DNA of 64,000 nucleotides, taken from NCBI RefSeq assembly GCF_024347675.1, contig NZ_AP024881.1, positions 1,116,001 to 1,180,000 on the forward strand, read 5' to 3'. The notes below the pieces were generated by a model. It saw only the letters and a program-made list of their open reading frames with translations, was not told the DNA's origin and ran no database searches. This DNA comes from Vibrio ishigakensis. GTDB lineage: Bacteria; Pseudomonadota; Gammaproteobacteria; Enterobacterales; Vibrionaceae. Made by a program: the position numbers and the translations under genes. Numbering within the stretch: position 1 is the stretch's first letter; each line of letters opens with the position of its first letter. Positions 51,026 to 61,735 of the stretch are shown here, one piece after another.

Positions 51026-52450
51026 TTAGGCTTGAAGCTGTCCGGTAAACAGTAGGTAAACCGAAACTAGCGCTAGCAAAATCAAAATCAGTTCAATCCA
51101 CTTATCTGACTTTGAGTAGATCATCTCACCCGCCTTAATACGTGATGCGTGGGTGTAGCGGAAAAACGGAATACCGGTTGCGTATAGGATGGTTGCTAAA
51201 AGTTGGTACTCAAGACCCGCAGCGGTGATCAGCCATAGGCAGAATAGAGCAGCGATACCCGATAAAATCACATAGCCATTGTTGCGCGTTTTTAGACCCA
51301 ACTCTTTATAGTTGATTGAGATCTTAAGTAGATACAAACAGCTTAATAGATAACAAGGCAACACTATGACCGACGCAATGTTGATGGCCGCAAGGTAAAC
51401 GTTCTCGAACATTACTACCATTAGCACGCACACCTGCATGAATGAGGTAGACACGTTCAGCGCCATCACTGGGGCTTCATTCTTGTTGGTGCGAGCAAAG
51501 AATTTCGGGAATTCGCCAACTTTGCCCGCTTCGTAAGGCACTTCTGCTACCAACATGGTCCAAGCGACCAATGCGCCAAATACAGAGATAAGCACACAGA
51601 TGTTCACGAGTAGGCGACCATGAGGGCCAATCGCGGCTTCAAGTAGTGAGGCCGCTGACGGGTTAGATAGCTGTGCCAGTTCCGATTGAGGCAAGATGCC
51701 GAAGGAGAGAACTGAGATCAGCGTATACATGGTTATGGCAACTAAGAAGCCAATCAGGGTTGCTTTACCTACATCGGATTTCTTACGTGCTCGGCCAGAT
51801 AGAACAACGGCACCCTCGATACCCACGAAACACCAAAGAGTAACCATCATGGTGCTCTGGATCTGATCCACAACTGGACCTAGGTCATTCTCTACACCCC
51901 AAACATCCACTGATAGCATGTCGCTATCAAAGCTGTATAGAACGATACCGATAATGATTACCAATCCTGCCAGTTTCATTATGGTTGAGATGATGTTGAT
52001 GAAAGACGAACTGCCGGTACCGCGAAGGGCAATCGCATTCATACCCCAAAGAAGAGCAGAGCACAGAATAACGGTTTCGATACCGTGGTTTAAAAGGGCA
52101 GGGAAGAAGAGACCCAGTGAATCATTGATCATTACTGCAAGGGCAACGTTGCCCATACAGGTCATCAACCAGTAGCCCCATGCTGAATGGAAACCTATGT
52201 ACTCGCCAAAACCTGCTTTTGCGTAAGAGAAGATGCCAGAGTTAAGGTGGGGTTTATGCTCAGCAAGGATCTTAAAGGTTTGCACTAGCAGTAGCATGCC
52301 GATACCTGTGATAAGCCAAGCTAGGCCCACCGCACCGATGGAGGCTTGCTCAGCCATGTTCTGTGGAATGCTGAATATGCCACTGCCTATCATAGAGCTG
52401 AATACGATAGCGATAAGGCCGATTAGACCTACTGTGTTTTTATTGCTCAT
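51026..52450 (-). CDS. APC family basic amino-acid/polyamine antiporter
   Basis: A 474-residue inner-membrane transporter of the amino acid-polyamine-organocation superfamily, in the arginine/ornithine antiporter (ArcD/YdgI-like) group. The substrate-binding start of helix 1, MIGSGIFSIPQNMA, and the GIEGAVVLSGRARKKSDVG segment of helix 6 and following loop are typical; about 12 helices are predicted. No arginine deiminase or decarboxylase gene is adjacent, so the substrate is inferred from family only. Confidence 0.85.
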   Translation of the reverse strand: MSNKNTVGLIGLIAIVFSSMIGSGIFSIPQNMAEQASIGAVGLAWLITGIGMLLLVQTFKILAEHKPHLNSGIFSYAKAGFGEYIGFHSAWGYWLMTCMGNVALAVMINDSLGLFFPALLNHGIETVILCSALLWGMNAIALRGTGSSSFINIISTIMKLAGLVIIIGIVLYSFDSDMLSVDVWGVENDLGPVVDQIQSTMMVTLWCFVGIEGAVVLSGRARKKSDVGKATLIGFLVAITMYTLISVLSFGILPQSELAQLSNPSAASLLEAAIGPHGRLLVNICVLISVFGALVAWTMLVAEVPYEAGKVGEFPKFFARTNKNEAPVMALNVSTSFMQVCVLMVVMFENVYLAAINIASVIVLPCYLLSCLYLLKISINYKELGLKTRNNGYVILSGIAALFCLWLITAAGLEYQLLATILYATGIPFFRYTHASRIKAGEMIYSKSDKWIELILILLALVSVYLLFTGQLQA

Positions 52451-52745
52451 TGGATCTATTTAACCGTTAGCGAAGCAAAGTTCTGATTTACTTCGAAATT
52501 TACTCGGCCAAGTCCTTCTAGCCATAAAACGTGCATATTTATCTGCAAAGATTTTCCTGCATGCACAATAGGGCGAGCGATTATATAGATTTGCGAAATG
52601 CTTGAATATTAAGTTGTGCAACAAACTATTATTGCATGTTTGATCTACCTCATAAGAACGGTTGTTTAGCCAAAGAAAAAGGCCTTTTCGACGAAGATAA
52701 AAAACTTTAGTTAATTCTTAGATATGGATAGCACAGCACAATTAT

Positions 52746-53663
52746 TCAGATTATTTGCTTAGCCTTTAACTCTTTTAGTAAAGCATCAGTGTTGGTTTGA
52801 AGCATGTCGCGGATAAGACGGGCAGCGGGTGTAATGGACTGACGGCTCGGGAAAATGAGCCACAGCTCCGTTTGCTCGGCTTGGTATCCTTTGAGTAGCC
52901 TTTTTACTTTCCCGCTCAACAGATCTTGGGACATGTCTAGGCAAGACTTAAGCGCTATGCCCTTACCTGCCACACACCATCGCCTGACTAGATCGCCATC
53001 GTTGCTGGCCCGCTCTCCACTTATCTTTACTTTGAACTGCTGTTTACCTTTACGGAATTGCCAAGTGCTATGTAGGATGTCGTAAAGCTGATACAAGAGA
53101 CCCTGATGACTTACCAAATCGTTCGGATGTTTGGGAGAGCCAGCGTGCGCGAGATATTCGGGAGAGGCACATAAAACTCTAGGCACATCGCAGATCTTAA
53201 AACCATAAACATTGGCATCATTAGGTGAGCCGTAGCGCAGGGCAATATCGATGGAGTCGCGATAGAAGTCCACATTGCTATCGGTGATGTTAACCCTCAG
53301 CTTGAGATTGGGGTGCTTGTCCATGATCTCATCAAGCCAAGGCGTGACTACGTTTCGTCCTAAGTCCGATGAAAGAGCGATGCGAATATCTCCATCTATG
53401 ATATCCAGATCATCCTTCATACTTTGTCTGGCTTTGTCCAGCATGGCCATAGCCTGCTCGCATTGAGGTAGATACTTCTCTCCAGATGTTGAGAGCCGCA
53501 ACTGCCTAGTGGTGCGGGTAAACAATTCAAAACCAAGGGACTTTTCCACTCGCTTGACCGCAGCGCTGGCGGTAGCGGTTCTCATATCAAGTTCAATCGC
53601 TGCGGCAGTAATACTGCGACACTCAGCCACCTTAATGACTACCTTCAAGTCTTCTAATAACAC
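52746..53663 (-). CDS. LysR family transcriptional regulator
   Basis: A LysR-type DNA-binding regulator of 305 residues with an N-terminal winged helix (LEDLKVVIKVAECRSITAAA, then ASAAVKRVEKSLGFELFTRT) and a C-terminal effector domain, of the subgroup close to CrgA/DsdC-like small regulators. I chose GTG 53663 (GAGA about 8 bases upstream), which gives the usual LysR length; the open frame runs 74 codons further without LysR sequence. It is divergent from the lipase-like gene at 53821, its most likely target. Confidence 0.88.
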   Translation of the reverse strand: MLLEDLKVVIKVAECRSITAAAIELDMRTATASAAVKRVEKSLGFELFTRTTRQLRLSTSGEKYLPQCEQAMAMLDKARQSMKDDLDIIDGDIRIALSSDLGRNVVTPWLDEIMDKHPNLKLRVNITDSNVDFYRDSIDIALRYGSPNDANVYGFKICDVPRVLCASPEYLAHAGSPKHPNDLVSHQGLLYQLYDILHSTWQFRKGKQQFKVKISGERASNDGDLVRRWCVAGKGIALKSCLDMSQDLLSGKVKRLLKGYQAEQTELWLIFPSRQSITPAARLIRDMLQTNTDALLKELKAKQII

Positions 53664-53820
53664 GTTAATTCTCAATAAATTTTTGATAATTATTGGTAGA
53701 TATAGCGTAGAGCTCAAGTGGTTAACAAACTGAAAAGTAAGTTTTATGCATCGGCTTGCAAAAGGTGATAAAGTGGTCAAACCACTACAAATGAAGACTG
53801 AATAGGAGAACCTAAAAACC

Positions 53821-54627
53821 ATGAAGTGGATGTTATCGCTGTCGCTTTGTTTACTCCTTGTTGGGTGTACTAAATCTGATCCCAATGCTTATTCTTCATT
53901 TGACCCGCAAAACCACAATCAGCAAGTGATCATTGTCCATGGTCTGGCACGCAGTGCATCCTCGATGGAAGATATGTCGGACATGGTTAAACAGCGCGGT
54001 TATCGTGTCTGTGTTGTGGATTATCCAACCCTAGTGAGCAATGTGGATAAAACTCTAGAGCAGAGCTCTACGCAGATAGACGAGTGCGTGACCAAGTTTG
54101 AGCACAAACTTAGTGAAGAGCATGAGACCGGAACTATCCACTTTGTAGGTCACTCTCTAGGCGGGTTAGTTATTCGTTCATATCTGGCTGACCATCAAGA
54201 GCTGGTTAAGTCAGATACTATGGGCAAGGTGGTGTTTGTGGGAACGCCAAATCACGGTAGCGATGTGGCAGACTTCTTCTCTAGTATCTGGCTGTTGCCA
54301 CTAGCGGGTGATACTGCCAAGTCTTTGACTACTGACCAAAACAGCTTGCCAAACACTCTCCCTGAGCCTGATTACGACTTTGGCGTAATCGCAGGCACAG
54401 ACAGCTACCCAATCCTTAAGTACATGTTTGATAATGATAACGACGGCTTGGTGTCAGTAAATTCGACTCGATTGCCGGGAATGCAGGATTTTATAGAGGT
54501 GGATATCAAGCACGATAGTTTGCGCAGTGACCCTTATGTCACTCAGCTTATCGTGAACTATCTCTCTCAAGGTAAGTTTGCCAACGTGGATGTGGACGAG
54601 AACAATCCGGAATTGAACAGACAATAA
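53821..54627 (+). CDS. Lipase-like alpha/beta-hydrolase lipoprotein
   Basis: The 268-residue protein begins with a lipoprotein signal peptide (MKWMLSLSLCLLLVGC; modified cysteine 16), so it should be membrane-anchored; aspartate is not at +2 (TKSD follows), favouring the outer membrane. It then shows an oxyanion region IIVHGLARSASS, the nucleophile elbow GHSLGG with its catalytic serine near residue 113, and a DNDGLVSV segment holding a likely acid. Substrate unknown. It is divergent from the LysR gene across 157 bp. AGGAG precedes the ATG. Confidence 0.87.
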   Translation: MKWMLSLSLCLLLVGCTKSDPNAYSSFDPQNHNQQVIIVHGLARSASSMEDMSDMVKQRGYRVCVVDYPTLVSNVDKTLEQSSTQIDECVTKFEHKLSEEHETGTIHFVGHSLGGLVIRSYLADHQELVKSDTMGKVVFVGTPNHGSDVADFFSSIWLLPLAGDTAKSLTTDQNSLPNTLPEPDYDFGVIAGTDSYPILKYMFDNDNDGLVSVNSTRLPGMQDFIEVDIKHDSLRSDPYVTQLIVNYLSQGKFANVDVDENNPELNRQ

Positions 54628-54651
54628 AAAAAGAGGCCTTTTGGCCTCTTT
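54626..54651 (-). terminator. Terminator after cspD (minus strand)
   Basis: A perfect 9-bp stem (54630-54638 with 54643-54651), loop TTTT; on the minus strand it ends in T7. Confidence 0.88.
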
Positions 54652-54668
54652 CGAAATATGTTGCGGAA

Positions 54669-54890
54669 TTATTTCGACGCATCAGTTTCAATGGGGACGA
54701 CGGCACTGGCGTGGTAGCCTTTAGGCCCTTGTTCTACTTCATAGGTTACGGTTTGTCCCGCCTTCAACGTGCGGTAGCCATCCATCTGGATGGTGGAATA
54801 GTGTGCGAACACATCTCCGTCTTCGCCTTCAGGGCAGATAAACCCAAACCCTTTGGCGTTGTTAAACCATTTAACTGTACCTGTTGCCAT
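54669..54890 (-). CDS. cspD: Cold-shock-domain protein CspD
   Basis: CspD is a stationary-phase and starvation-induced cold-shock-domain protein that inhibits DNA replication in E. coli. The 73 residues contain RNP1 (KGFGFICPE form) and RNP2 (DVFAHYS), then a C-terminal tail (PIETDASK) longer than that of CspA. AAGGA lies before the ATG. It is divergent from clpS-clpA, as in E. coli, where CspD is degraded by Lon. Confidence 0.94.
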   Translation of the reverse strand: MATGTVKWFNNAKGFGFICPEGEDGDVFAHYSTIQMDGYRTLKAGQTVTYEVEQGPKGYHASAVVPIETDASK

Positions 54891-55280
54891 GCTTTACATC
54901 CTTTTGCATTAATTACTTGCTATGCGTTTTTGACCCTTGTGGTCTGATGTCTGAATAGAAAACCACTGCTTTCGCTTTTCTACGCAGACAATAATCAAAT
55001 TTAGACAAAGAACGACTTTCGTCAATAAATTTGCAATTATTATTTAACCGAATCATAACCACACAGGTGGGGTAGTACAATCATTCACCATATATAAGAA
55101 CGGTGTTCAGTAAGAAGGGTGATGTATGCCTGATTTTTAGGCATTTGAGTCAGTAAATTTCACCGATTATATCGATAGCAATCTTTTATTTGCAGGGATA
55201 CAATTGGTCTATTAGTCTCTTAAGTAGTGGGAAAAATTTCTGCTGCTAAGGTAATTGTTTTTTCTACATAAGTCGTATAA
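54891..55280. other. Divergent region between cspD and clpS
   Basis: This 390-bp A/T-rich gap has no supported ORF. It carries promoters for both sides; a small hairpin TGCCT-GATTTTT-AGGCA lies at about 55127-55143. No clear Shine-Dalgarno precedes clpS (only TAAGTCGTATAA). Confidence 0.4.
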
Positions 55281-55601
55281 ATGAGTAAATTTTTTGAATG
55301 GGTGACTCCAGACTCTGACTTGCTGGAGAAGGAAAAAACTGAGGTAAAACCGCCACCTATGTATCACGTTATGCTAAATAACGATGATTACACCCCGATG
55401 GATTTCGTTGTAGAGATTCTCGAGCGTTTCTTTGGCATGGACGAAGACAAAGCGACGCAAACCATGCTACAGGTGCACTATCAAGGGAAAGCACGCTGCG
55501 GCACTTTCACCGCCGAGGTCGCTGAGACCAAAGTGGCGCAAGTGACAGCCTACTCAAAGGAATGCGAGCACCCATTGCTTTGCACTATGGAAAGAGCATA
55601 G
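55281..55601 (+). CDS. clpS: ATP-dependent Clp protease adaptor ClpS
   Basis: ClpS binds N-terminal Leu, Phe, Tyr and Trp and delivers those proteins to ClpAP. The 106 residues have a flexible N-terminal extension (1-24) and the core beginning [19 protein letters not shown], with the D/N residues of the recognition pocket, and the C-terminal ALCT-type end LLCTMERA. clpA follows after 61 bp. Confidence 0.95.
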   Translation: MSKFFEWVTPDSDLLEKEKTEVKPPPMYHVMLNNDDYTPMDFVVEILERFFGMDEDKATQTMLQVHYQGKARCGTFTAEVAETKVAQVTAYSKECEHPLLCTMERA

Positions 55602-55662
55602 TCATAGCCAACTGGTCATAAAGAATTGGCATGGCTGTTTTAGATGTTTATGGGAGGCCTGT

Positions 55663-57927
55663 ATGCTAAACAAAGAACTTGAATCCAGTTTGAACAATGC
55701 GTTCGCGCAAGCTCGCGATAAACGCCATGAGTTTATGACAGTCGAGCATTTACTCTTGGCTCTACTCGACAATCAGTCGGCGCAGGACGCATTAAAGGCT
55801 TGTGGCGCTAACCTCGATGTTATCCGTCAAGAGCTAGATGTCTTTATCGAACAAACCACTCCCTTGATCGCGGTGGATGACACCACTCGCGAGACTCAAC
55901 CAACACTCAGTTTCCAGCGCGTTCTGCAACGCGCAGTGTTCCACGTACAATCCTCTGGTCGCAATGAAGTCTCAGGCGCAAATGTGCTAGTGGCAATCTT
56001 CAGCGAACAGGAATCTCATGCAGCGTATCTTCTGAAGAAGAACGATGTAAGCCGCCTAGATATCGTTAACTACATCTCTCACGGCATCACCAAGACGCCA
56101 AAAGATGAGCCTTCTGAGCTATTTGGTAATACCGAAGCAGCAGAAGAGGTTAATCAAGAAGACAAGCTAGAAAACTTTGCAACCAACCTGAACGCGGTTG
56201 CTCGCGCGGGCAAGATTGACCCGTTAATTGGTCGTGACCAAGAGCTTGAGCGCACCATCCAAGTGCTGTGCCGTCGCCGTAAGAACAACCCGCTTCTAGT
56301 AGGTGAGGCTGGTGTTGGTAAAACCGCAATCGCTGAGGGTCTTGCATGGCGTATCGTTGAAGGTGACGTACCTGAGGTTATCGCTAACAGCGTTATCTAC
56401 TCTCTAGATATCGGTTCGCTTCTTGCGGGCACTAAATATCGTGGTGACTTCGAGAAGCGCTTTAAGAACATCCTAAAGCAGCTAGAGAAAGAAGAAGATG
56501 CGGTGCTATTTATCGATGAGATCCACACCATCATCGGTGCGGGTGCGGCCTCTGGTGGTCAAGTCGATGCGGCTAACCTGATCAAGCCACTTCTTAGCAG
56601 CGGTAAACTGCGTTGCATCGGCTCAACGACCTATCAAGAATACAGCACCATTTTCGAGAAAGAGCGTGCACTGTCTCGCCGTTTCCAAAAGATCGATGTG
56701 GTAGAGCCTTCTCTAGATGACACCACTAAAATCTTGATGGGTCTGAAATCTAAATATGAGCAGCACCACGAGGTGCGTTACACCAACAAAGCGCTGCGCG
56801 CCGCGGTAGAGCTTTCTGCCAAATACATCAATGAGCGTCATCTGCCAGACAAAGCGATCGACGTTATCGATGAAGCGGGTGCTAAAAGCCGTTTAGTTCC
56901 AACCAGTCGCCGTAAGAAGACTGTGGGCGTAGGTGATATCGAGGCCATGGTGGCTAAGATGGCGCGTATCCCTGAAAAATCGGTTTCTTCTTCAGACAAA
57001 GATATCCTGCAAAAACTGGATAGCAAGATGAAGTTGCTGGTGTTCGGTCAAGACCAAGCTATCGATGTGTTGAGTGAATCTATCAAGCTGTCTCGCGCGG
57101 GTCTTGGCGCGGAGAATAAACCAGTGGGTTCATTCCTGTTCGCAGGTCCTACAGGTGTGGGTAAAACAGAGGTAACGGTTCAGCTATCTAAACTAATGGG
57201 TATTGAACTTCTGCGATTTGATATGTCTGAATATGGCGAACGCCACTCAATTTCACGTTTGATTGGTGCGCCTCCAGGTTATGTAGGATATGACCAAGGC
57301 GGTCTGTTGACCGATGCGGTAATCAAGCATCCTCATTCGGTTGTACTGTTGGATGAGATCGAGAAAGCTCACCCAGATATCTTTAACCTGCTACTTCAGG
57401 TAATGGATAACGGCACCCTAACGGACAACAACGGCCGTAAAGCGGATTTCCGTAATGTTATCCTAGTGATGACCACAAACGCCGGTGTGGTTGAGACTGA
57501 GAAGCAATCTATAGGTCTTATTCAGCAAGATCATGCACCAGATGCGATGGCAGCAATTAAAAAGGTATTTACCCCAGAGTTTAGAAACCGTCTAGACAAC
57601 ATCATCTGGTTTAATAGTCTAGATGAACATGTAATCCATCAGGTAGTGGATAAGTTCATTGTTGAGCTTCAGGCGCAGCTGGATTCACGTGGTGTGTCTC
57701 TAGAGGTAAGCGAGGATGCTCGTCACTGGTTGGCCGTTAAAGGCTATGACAAGGCGATGGGCGCGCGTCCAATGTCTCGCGTCATCCAAGAGAACCTTAA
57801 GAAACCATTGGCAAATGAATTACTGTTTGGCTCGCTAGTCAACGGTGGTTCGGTTGTGGTGAATCTTGAGGGTGAAGAGCTGAAATTCCAGTATCTTGGC
57901 ACTGAAGAAGAAGCACTTAATCACTAA
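55663..57927 (+). CDS. clpA: ATP-dependent Clp protease ATPase subunit ClpA
   Basis: ClpA unfolds substrates and feeds them to ClpP (not in this window). The 754-residue protein has the Clp_N domain ([12 protein letters not shown]), first AAA+ module with Walker A GEAGVGKT at 214-221 and second with GPTGVGKT at 495-502, the IGL-type ClpP loop (SIGLIQQD) near 620, and [12 protein letters not shown] in the C-terminal domain. GGGAGG precedes the ATG. A strong terminator follows. Confidence 0.97.
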   Translation: MLNKELESSLNNAFAQARDKRHEFMTVEHLLLALLDNQSAQDALKACGANLDVIRQELDVFIEQTTPLIAVDDTTRETQPTLSFQRVLQRAVFHVQSSGRNEVSGANVLVAIFSEQESHAAYLLKKNDVSRLDIVNYISHGITKTPKDEPSELFGNTEAAEEVNQEDKLENFATNLNAVARAGKIDPLIGRDQELERTIQVLCRRRKNNPLLVGEAGVGKTAIAEGLAWRIVEGDVPEVIANSVIYSLDIGSLLAGTKYRGDFEKRFKNILKQLEKEEDAVLFIDEIHTIIGAGAASGGQVDAANLIKPLLSSGKLRCIGSTTYQEYSTIFEKERALSRRFQKIDVVEPSLDDTTKILMGLKSKYEQHHEVRYTNKALRAAVELSAKYINERHLPDKAIDVIDEAGAKSRLVPTSRRKKTVGVGDIEAMVAKMARIPEKSVSSSDKDILQKLDSKMKLLVFGQDQAIDVLSESIKLSRAGLGAENKPVGSFLFAGPTGVGKTEVTVQLSKLMGIELLRFDMSEYGERHSISRLIGAPPGYVGYDQGGLLTDAVIKHPHSVVLLDEIEKAHPDIFNLLLQVMDNGTLTDNNGRKADFRNVILVMTTNAGVVETEKQSIGLIQQDHAPDAMAAIKKVFTPEFRNRLDNIIWFNSLDEHVIHQVVDKFIVELQAQLDSRGVSLEVSEDARHWLAVKGYDKAMGARPMSRVIQENLKKPLANELLFGSLVNGGSVVVNLEGEELKFQYLGTEEEALNH

Positions 57928-57934
57928 GAAACAG

Positions 57935-57961
57935 AGCGGGGCAAGAGCCTCGCTTTTTTTG
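57935..57961 (+). terminator. Terminator after clpA
   Basis: An 8-bp stem with one G-T pair (57935-57942 with 57947-57954), loop AAGA, followed by T8. Confidence 0.9.
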
Positions 57962-57988
57962 TCTTTAAATTCTCGAAGGCAGAAACGC

Positions 57989-58017
57989 AAAAAACGGAGC
58001 ATTAAGCTCCGTTTTTT
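57989..58017 (-). terminator. Terminator after infA (also possible on the plus strand)
   Basis: A perfect 10-bp stem (57991-58000 with 58006-58015), loop ATTAA, with T-rich ends on both strands. It lies between converging clpA and infA. Confidence 0.85.
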
Positions 58018-58058
58018 GTGCTCATCGCAAATCCAAGCAAGCCTGGATTTTAAGAATA

Positions 58059-58277
<219 letters not shown>

Positions 58278-58377
58278 TTAATCCTCTTTGAAATTGGACA
58301 ATTCATTAGGTGCTGATTTCACTATTGAGCGAGTTGGAATCTCACGAACAGCAACCTTTTAAACATTGGGCGGTATT

Positions 58378-59076
58378 CTACCCTTGCCACCGGTGATTTA
58401 CTAGCCTTTGATGCGAATCAAAGCGGACTTTGTAGTTCATTGCCGGACATTCATCGATCTGATAGCCCAAATAGAGCCACTTTTTGCCCTGAAGGCGAGT
58501 AAATTCTATCTGATACAGAACCGATAGAGTGCCCATAGAGAAGGGTAGTTCAGGATCGAAGAAGGTGTAGAAGGCGCTATTTGCATTTTCTACCTGATCG
58601 GTCACCGCCACAGAAATCAAACGCCTTTGCTCATACACATGCAGGTAAGAGGTCGGGATCTGGGTGGATTGGATAAACTTGGCGAAGTCATCGTGATTGG
58701 GCGGATACATGCTGCCGTTTTGATGCCTTTCGGTAATATAGCGAGAGTAAATATCAAACCAGTCTTGGTCGATTTCTCGTTTTACTTCCCAAACCAGATC
58801 CTTGCCCTTATTTAATAAGCGCTTTTGACTCTTGGAGGGTTTAAATCGCTCAACATCCACGCGGATGGCGACACACTTGTTACAGCTTTCACAGTGCGGT
58901 CGATAGATGGTGTCTCCACTGCGACGAAACCCGTTGGCCATTAAAAGTTCGTACCCACGAGCATTTTGCAATTCTGGGTCTAGTGCTATGGCGACACGCT
59001 CTTGTTGGTCTTTCAGATAACTGCATGGGTGATTCTGAGTAAAACCGACGCGAATTTGTTGGATCTCTGGATGCAT
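58378..59076 (-). CDS. bpt: Leucyl (aspartate/glutamate) transferase Bpt
   Basis: Bpt transfers leucine from Leu-tRNA onto proteins with N-terminal Asp or Glu, making them ClpS substrates. The 232-residue protein resembles eukaryotic arginyl-transferases: CSYL near the start, CESCNKCVAIRV (CxxC) around residues 62-67, and the C-terminal WLYLGYQIDECPAMNYKVRF. Bpt is absent from E. coli but known in Vibrio. It begins 1-2 bases after the aat stop, with no clear ribosome-binding site, so is probably coupled. Confidence 0.93.
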   Translation of the reverse strand: MHPEIQQIRVGFTQNHPCSYLKDQQERVAIALDPELQNARGYELLMANGFRRSGDTIYRPHCESCNKCVAIRVDVERFKPSKSQKRLLNKGKDLVWEVKREIDQDWFDIYSRYITERHQNGSMYPPNHDDFAKFIQSTQIPTSYLHVYEQRRLISVAVTDQVENANSAFYTFFDPELPFSMGTLSVLYQIEFTRLQGKKWLYLGYQIDECPAMNYKVRFDSHQRLVNHRWQG

Positions 59077-59077
59077 A

Positions 59078-59782
59078 TTAGATTTTCAAAAACTGTGGTT
59101 GATAACACTCTCTGGACAAGGTTTGCTTTTTTCCTTTGGCTAACTCTTTGCGAAACTCGGTTCGTTCTATCTCCATAGCACCAAGCGATGCAAGATGCGG
59201 ATTCATGATCTGGCAATCGATAAGGGTGCCATGATGTCTTATAAAGTGTAGGCAAAAAAACCACAGCGCTATCTTAGATGCGTTGGTTTTTAATGACACC
59301 ATAGACTCGCCACAGAACACTGACCCCACTTCAACCCCATAGAGGCCACCAATGAGCTCATCTTCTTGCCACACTTCTACGGAGTGACAACGGCCTTGGT
59401 TTGCCAGTGCCACGTAGGCATCTTGCATCTCTTGGGTAATCCAGGTTTCAGACTCGGGTCTTGAACTGGCGCATAGACGAATAATTCTCTCTGTGGCCTG
59501 ATTGATTGAGACCTTATATCTATGTTTTCGCTGGAATTTCACCAAACTTTTTGCCGGTTTAAAGGTCTTAGGATCAAACACAGCGCGCGGGGCAGGACTC
59601 CACCATAGGATAGGCTCTCCTGCGCTAAACCAAGGGAAGATGCCATTTTGGTAGGCATTTACCAAGCGATTTACCGACAAGTCTCCGCCAAAGGCGAGAA
59701 GACCGTTGGGTTCTTCCAATGCTAAACTTGGATCAGGGAATGTGAGGTCGTCAGCGTCTAGCTGATGCAAATAGAAGGTCAT
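59078..59782 (-). CDS. aat: Leucyl/phenylalanyl-tRNA-protein transferase Aat
   Basis: Aat adds Leu or Phe to N-terminal Lys or Arg, creating ClpS-binding degrons. The 234 residues show NGLLAFGGDLSVNRLVNAYQ, NGIFPWFSAGEPILWWSPAPRAVF in the family form (around 48-72), and CGESMVSLKTNASKIAL. It heads aat-bpt-infA on the minus strand, and its start is 12 bp from the divergent glycine-zipper gene, so promoters overlap. No good ribosome-binding site is visible. Confidence 0.95.
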   Translation of the reverse strand: MTFYLHQLDADDLTFPDPSLALEEPNGLLAFGGDLSVNRLVNAYQNGIFPWFSAGEPILWWSPAPRAVFDPKTFKPAKSLVKFQRKHRYKVSINQATERIIRLCASSRPESETWITQEMQDAYVALANQGRCHSVEVWQEDELIGGLYGVEVGSVFCGESMVSLKTNASKIALWFFCLHFIRHHGTLIDCQIMNPHLASLGAMEIERTEFRKELAKGKKQTLSRECYQPQFLKI

Positions 59783-59794
59783 CGGGGTGCAATA

Positions 59795-60250
59795 ATGAGA
59801 AAAGTATTAATGCTGTTGCTAATGATCCCATTATTAGCACAAGCCGCGTATCAAAGAAACACGGCAAGGCCAGTTAACCAAGTGGTCTACGGTCAAGTAG
59901 ACACGGTTCGCTACATTACTCAGCAAGAAATTAAGGAGTCTGAGGCTAAGGGTTGGCACACACTGCTCGGTGCGGTAGTTGGTGGTGTGATTGGTAATCA
60001 GTTTGGTGATGGTACGGGGCGAGAGGTGGCGACCGCGGTCGGTGCTGTGGCCGGTGCAGGTCTAACCAGACACTATGGACATCAAACCTATACGGTAGAG
60101 CACAGGCTGGTAGAGATCCTGATCAAAACCGACGATGGCCGTTTGATAGATGTCATCCAAGATGTTGATCCTAATATGCTTTTCAGCCGCGGGGATGAGG
60201 TACGTATCCTCTATTTTGACCGAGGTGTTCGGGTAGATATCGCCCTTTAA
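59795..60250 (+). CDS. Glycine-zipper 2TM-domain protein
   Basis: The 151-residue protein has a signal peptide (MRKVLMLLLMIPLLAQA) and a glycine-zipper 2TM domain (LGAVVGGVIGNQFGDG, then VGAVAGAGLTRHYG), as in the Rickettsia 17-kDa antigen and SlyB-like proteins. It lacks a lipobox cysteine, so it is probably not a lipoprotein. The C-terminal region RLVEILIKTDDGRLIDVIQD resembles the soluble part of such outer-membrane-associated proteins. I chose ATG 59795 (GGGG about 6 bases upstream) over a longer frame from 59765, which would overlap aat. Confidence 0.85.
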   Translation: MRKVLMLLLMIPLLAQAAYQRNTARPVNQVVYGQVDTVRYITQQEIKESEAKGWHTLLGAVVGGVIGNQFGDGTGREVATAVGAVAGAGLTRHYGHQTYTVEHRLVEILIKTDDGRLIDVIQDVDPNMLFSRGDEVRILYFDRGVRVDIAL

Positions 60251-60414
60251 TTCACAGGCTGAGATAAATATACCTCCCTTGGATTTCGTCGAATCTGAGT
60301 TTTCGCGCAATTTATTCTAAATACGACTTCTTTTCTTGGGGCATTTTAGATAGTCTGACTTTATGTTTGATTATCCGGCCTAAGTGCCAATTTGCTTTCA
60401 AGGAAATGAAGTCA

Positions 60415-61698
60415 GTGGAAAGCTTAACTCTGCAACCTATTGCCAAGGTCAATGGCGTAGTAAACCTTCCTGGTTCAAAAAGTGTTTCTAACCGTGCGCT
60501 ACTACTAGCGGCACTTGCCTCGGGCACAACACGTCTTACTAACCTTCTAGACAGTGACGACATTCGTCACATGCTGAACGCATTGAAATTGATGGGCGTG
60601 GAATACACCCTTTCAGCTGATAAAACCGTGTGTGAAGTACAAGGTCTAGGTGGTGTTTTCAATGTTGATTCTGCTCTTGAGCTATTTCTAGGTAACGCTG
60701 GCACCGCAATGCGTCCGCTTGCTGCTGCACTGTGTGCTAGCCGTGGTGAGTTTGTGTTGACTGGTGAGCCTCGTATGAAAGAGCGTCCAATCGGTCACCT
60801 AGTGACTGCCCTTCGTGAAGCGGGCGCAGATGTGACTTATATGGAAAACGATGGTTTCCCACCGCTGCTGATCAAGGGCACAGGCCTTAAATCGGGTGAG
60901 GTGTCTATCGATGGCTCTATCTCAAGCCAGTTCCTAACCGCGTTTTTGATGAGTGCACCTCTTGCTGAGGGCGATATCGTTATCAATATCGAGGGTGACC
61001 TAGTATCTAAGCCTTATATCGATATTACTTTGCATATCATGAAGCAGTTCGGTGTTGAGGTTGAAAACCAAGACTATCAGCGCTTTGTTGTGAAGGGTGG
61101 CCAAACCTATACAGCACCTGGCGATTTCCTTGTTGAAGGTGACGCATCATCCGCATCTTATTTCCTAGCAGCTGCGGCTATTGGCGGCGGCGAGATCAAG
61201 GTAACGGGTATTGGTAAAGACTCTATCCAAGGCGATATCCAGTTTGCAGATGCTCTTGAGAAAATGGGCGCTGAGATCGAGTGGGGCAATGACTACATCA
61301 TTTCTCGCAAGGGTGAGCTGAAGGCCGTTGATATGGACTTTAACCATATCCCGGATGCGGCAATGACCATTGCAACTGCAGCGCTGTTCGCAGAGGGTAC
61401 TACGGCGATTCGCAACGTCTACAACTGGCGTGTGAAAGAGACTGATCGTCTAGCGGCTATGGCGACCGAACTTCGTAAAGTAGGCGCAACCGTTGAAGAG
61501 GGTGAGGATTACATTATTGTAACCCCGCCAGCACAGCTTACGCACGCGGCTATCGATACCTATGATGACCACCGTATGGCGATGTGTTTCTCGCTAGTTG
61601 CACTGAGCGATACTCCGGTTACCATCAACGACCCTAAGTGTACCTCGAAGACCTTCCCAGATTACTTCGACAAACTGCAAGGTTTGGTAAGCGAATAA
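60415..61698 (+). CDS. aroA: 3-phosphoshikimate 1-carboxyvinyltransferase (EPSP synthase) AroA
   Basis: AroA joins shikimate-3-phosphate and PEP in the aromatic pathway. The 427 residues include [20 protein letters not shown] and [26 protein letters not shown], and the catalytic aspartate-glutamate region ([12 protein letters not shown]). I chose GTG 60415, which gives [11 protein letters not shown] immediately after the start and exactly the E. coli length; AGGA is 10 bases upstream. ATG 60406 (430 residues) sits directly on that site. It is class I by sequence. Confidence 0.95.
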   Translation: MESLTLQPIAKVNGVVNLPGSKSVSNRALLLAALASGTTRLTNLLDSDDIRHMLNALKLMGVEYTLSADKTVCEVQGLGGVFNVDSALELFLGNAGTAMRPLAAALCASRGEFVLTGEPRMKERPIGHLVTALREAGADVTYMENDGFPPLLIKGTGLKSGEVSIDGSISSQFLTAFLMSAPLAEGDIVINIEGDLVSKPYIDITLHIMKQFGVEVENQDYQRFVVKGGQTYTAPGDFLVEGDASSASYFLAAAAIGGGEIKVTGIGKDSIQGDIQFADALEKMGAEIEWGNDYIISRKGELKAVDMDFNHIPDAAMTIATAALFAEGTTAIRNVYNWRVKETDRLAAMATELRKVGATVEEGEDYIIVTPPAQLTHAAIDTYDDHRMAMCFSLVALSDTPVTINDPKCTSKTFPDYFDKLQGLVSE

Positions 61699-61704
61699 AA
61701 ACAG

Positions 61705-61730
61705 AAAGGGTTCCAATTGGAACCCTTTTT
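61705..61730 (+). terminator. Terminator between aroA and the Bax-like gene
   Basis: A perfect 10-bp stem (61705-61714 with 61719-61728), loop AATT, then T5 and, on the other strand, a mixed pyrimidine tract; between converging genes. Confidence 0.88.
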
Positions 61731-61735
61731 AACAT

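Noticed and set aside
52636..52710. A 24-codon ORF (MFDLPHKNGCL...) upstream of the APC permease gene
   Set aside because: No ribosome-binding site and no sign of conservation can be judged here.
53664..53885. A 74-codon N-terminal extension of the LysR gene
   Set aside because: LysR proteins begin with the winged helix within the first few residues; the extension has no such sequence and would overlap the divergent lipase-like gene.
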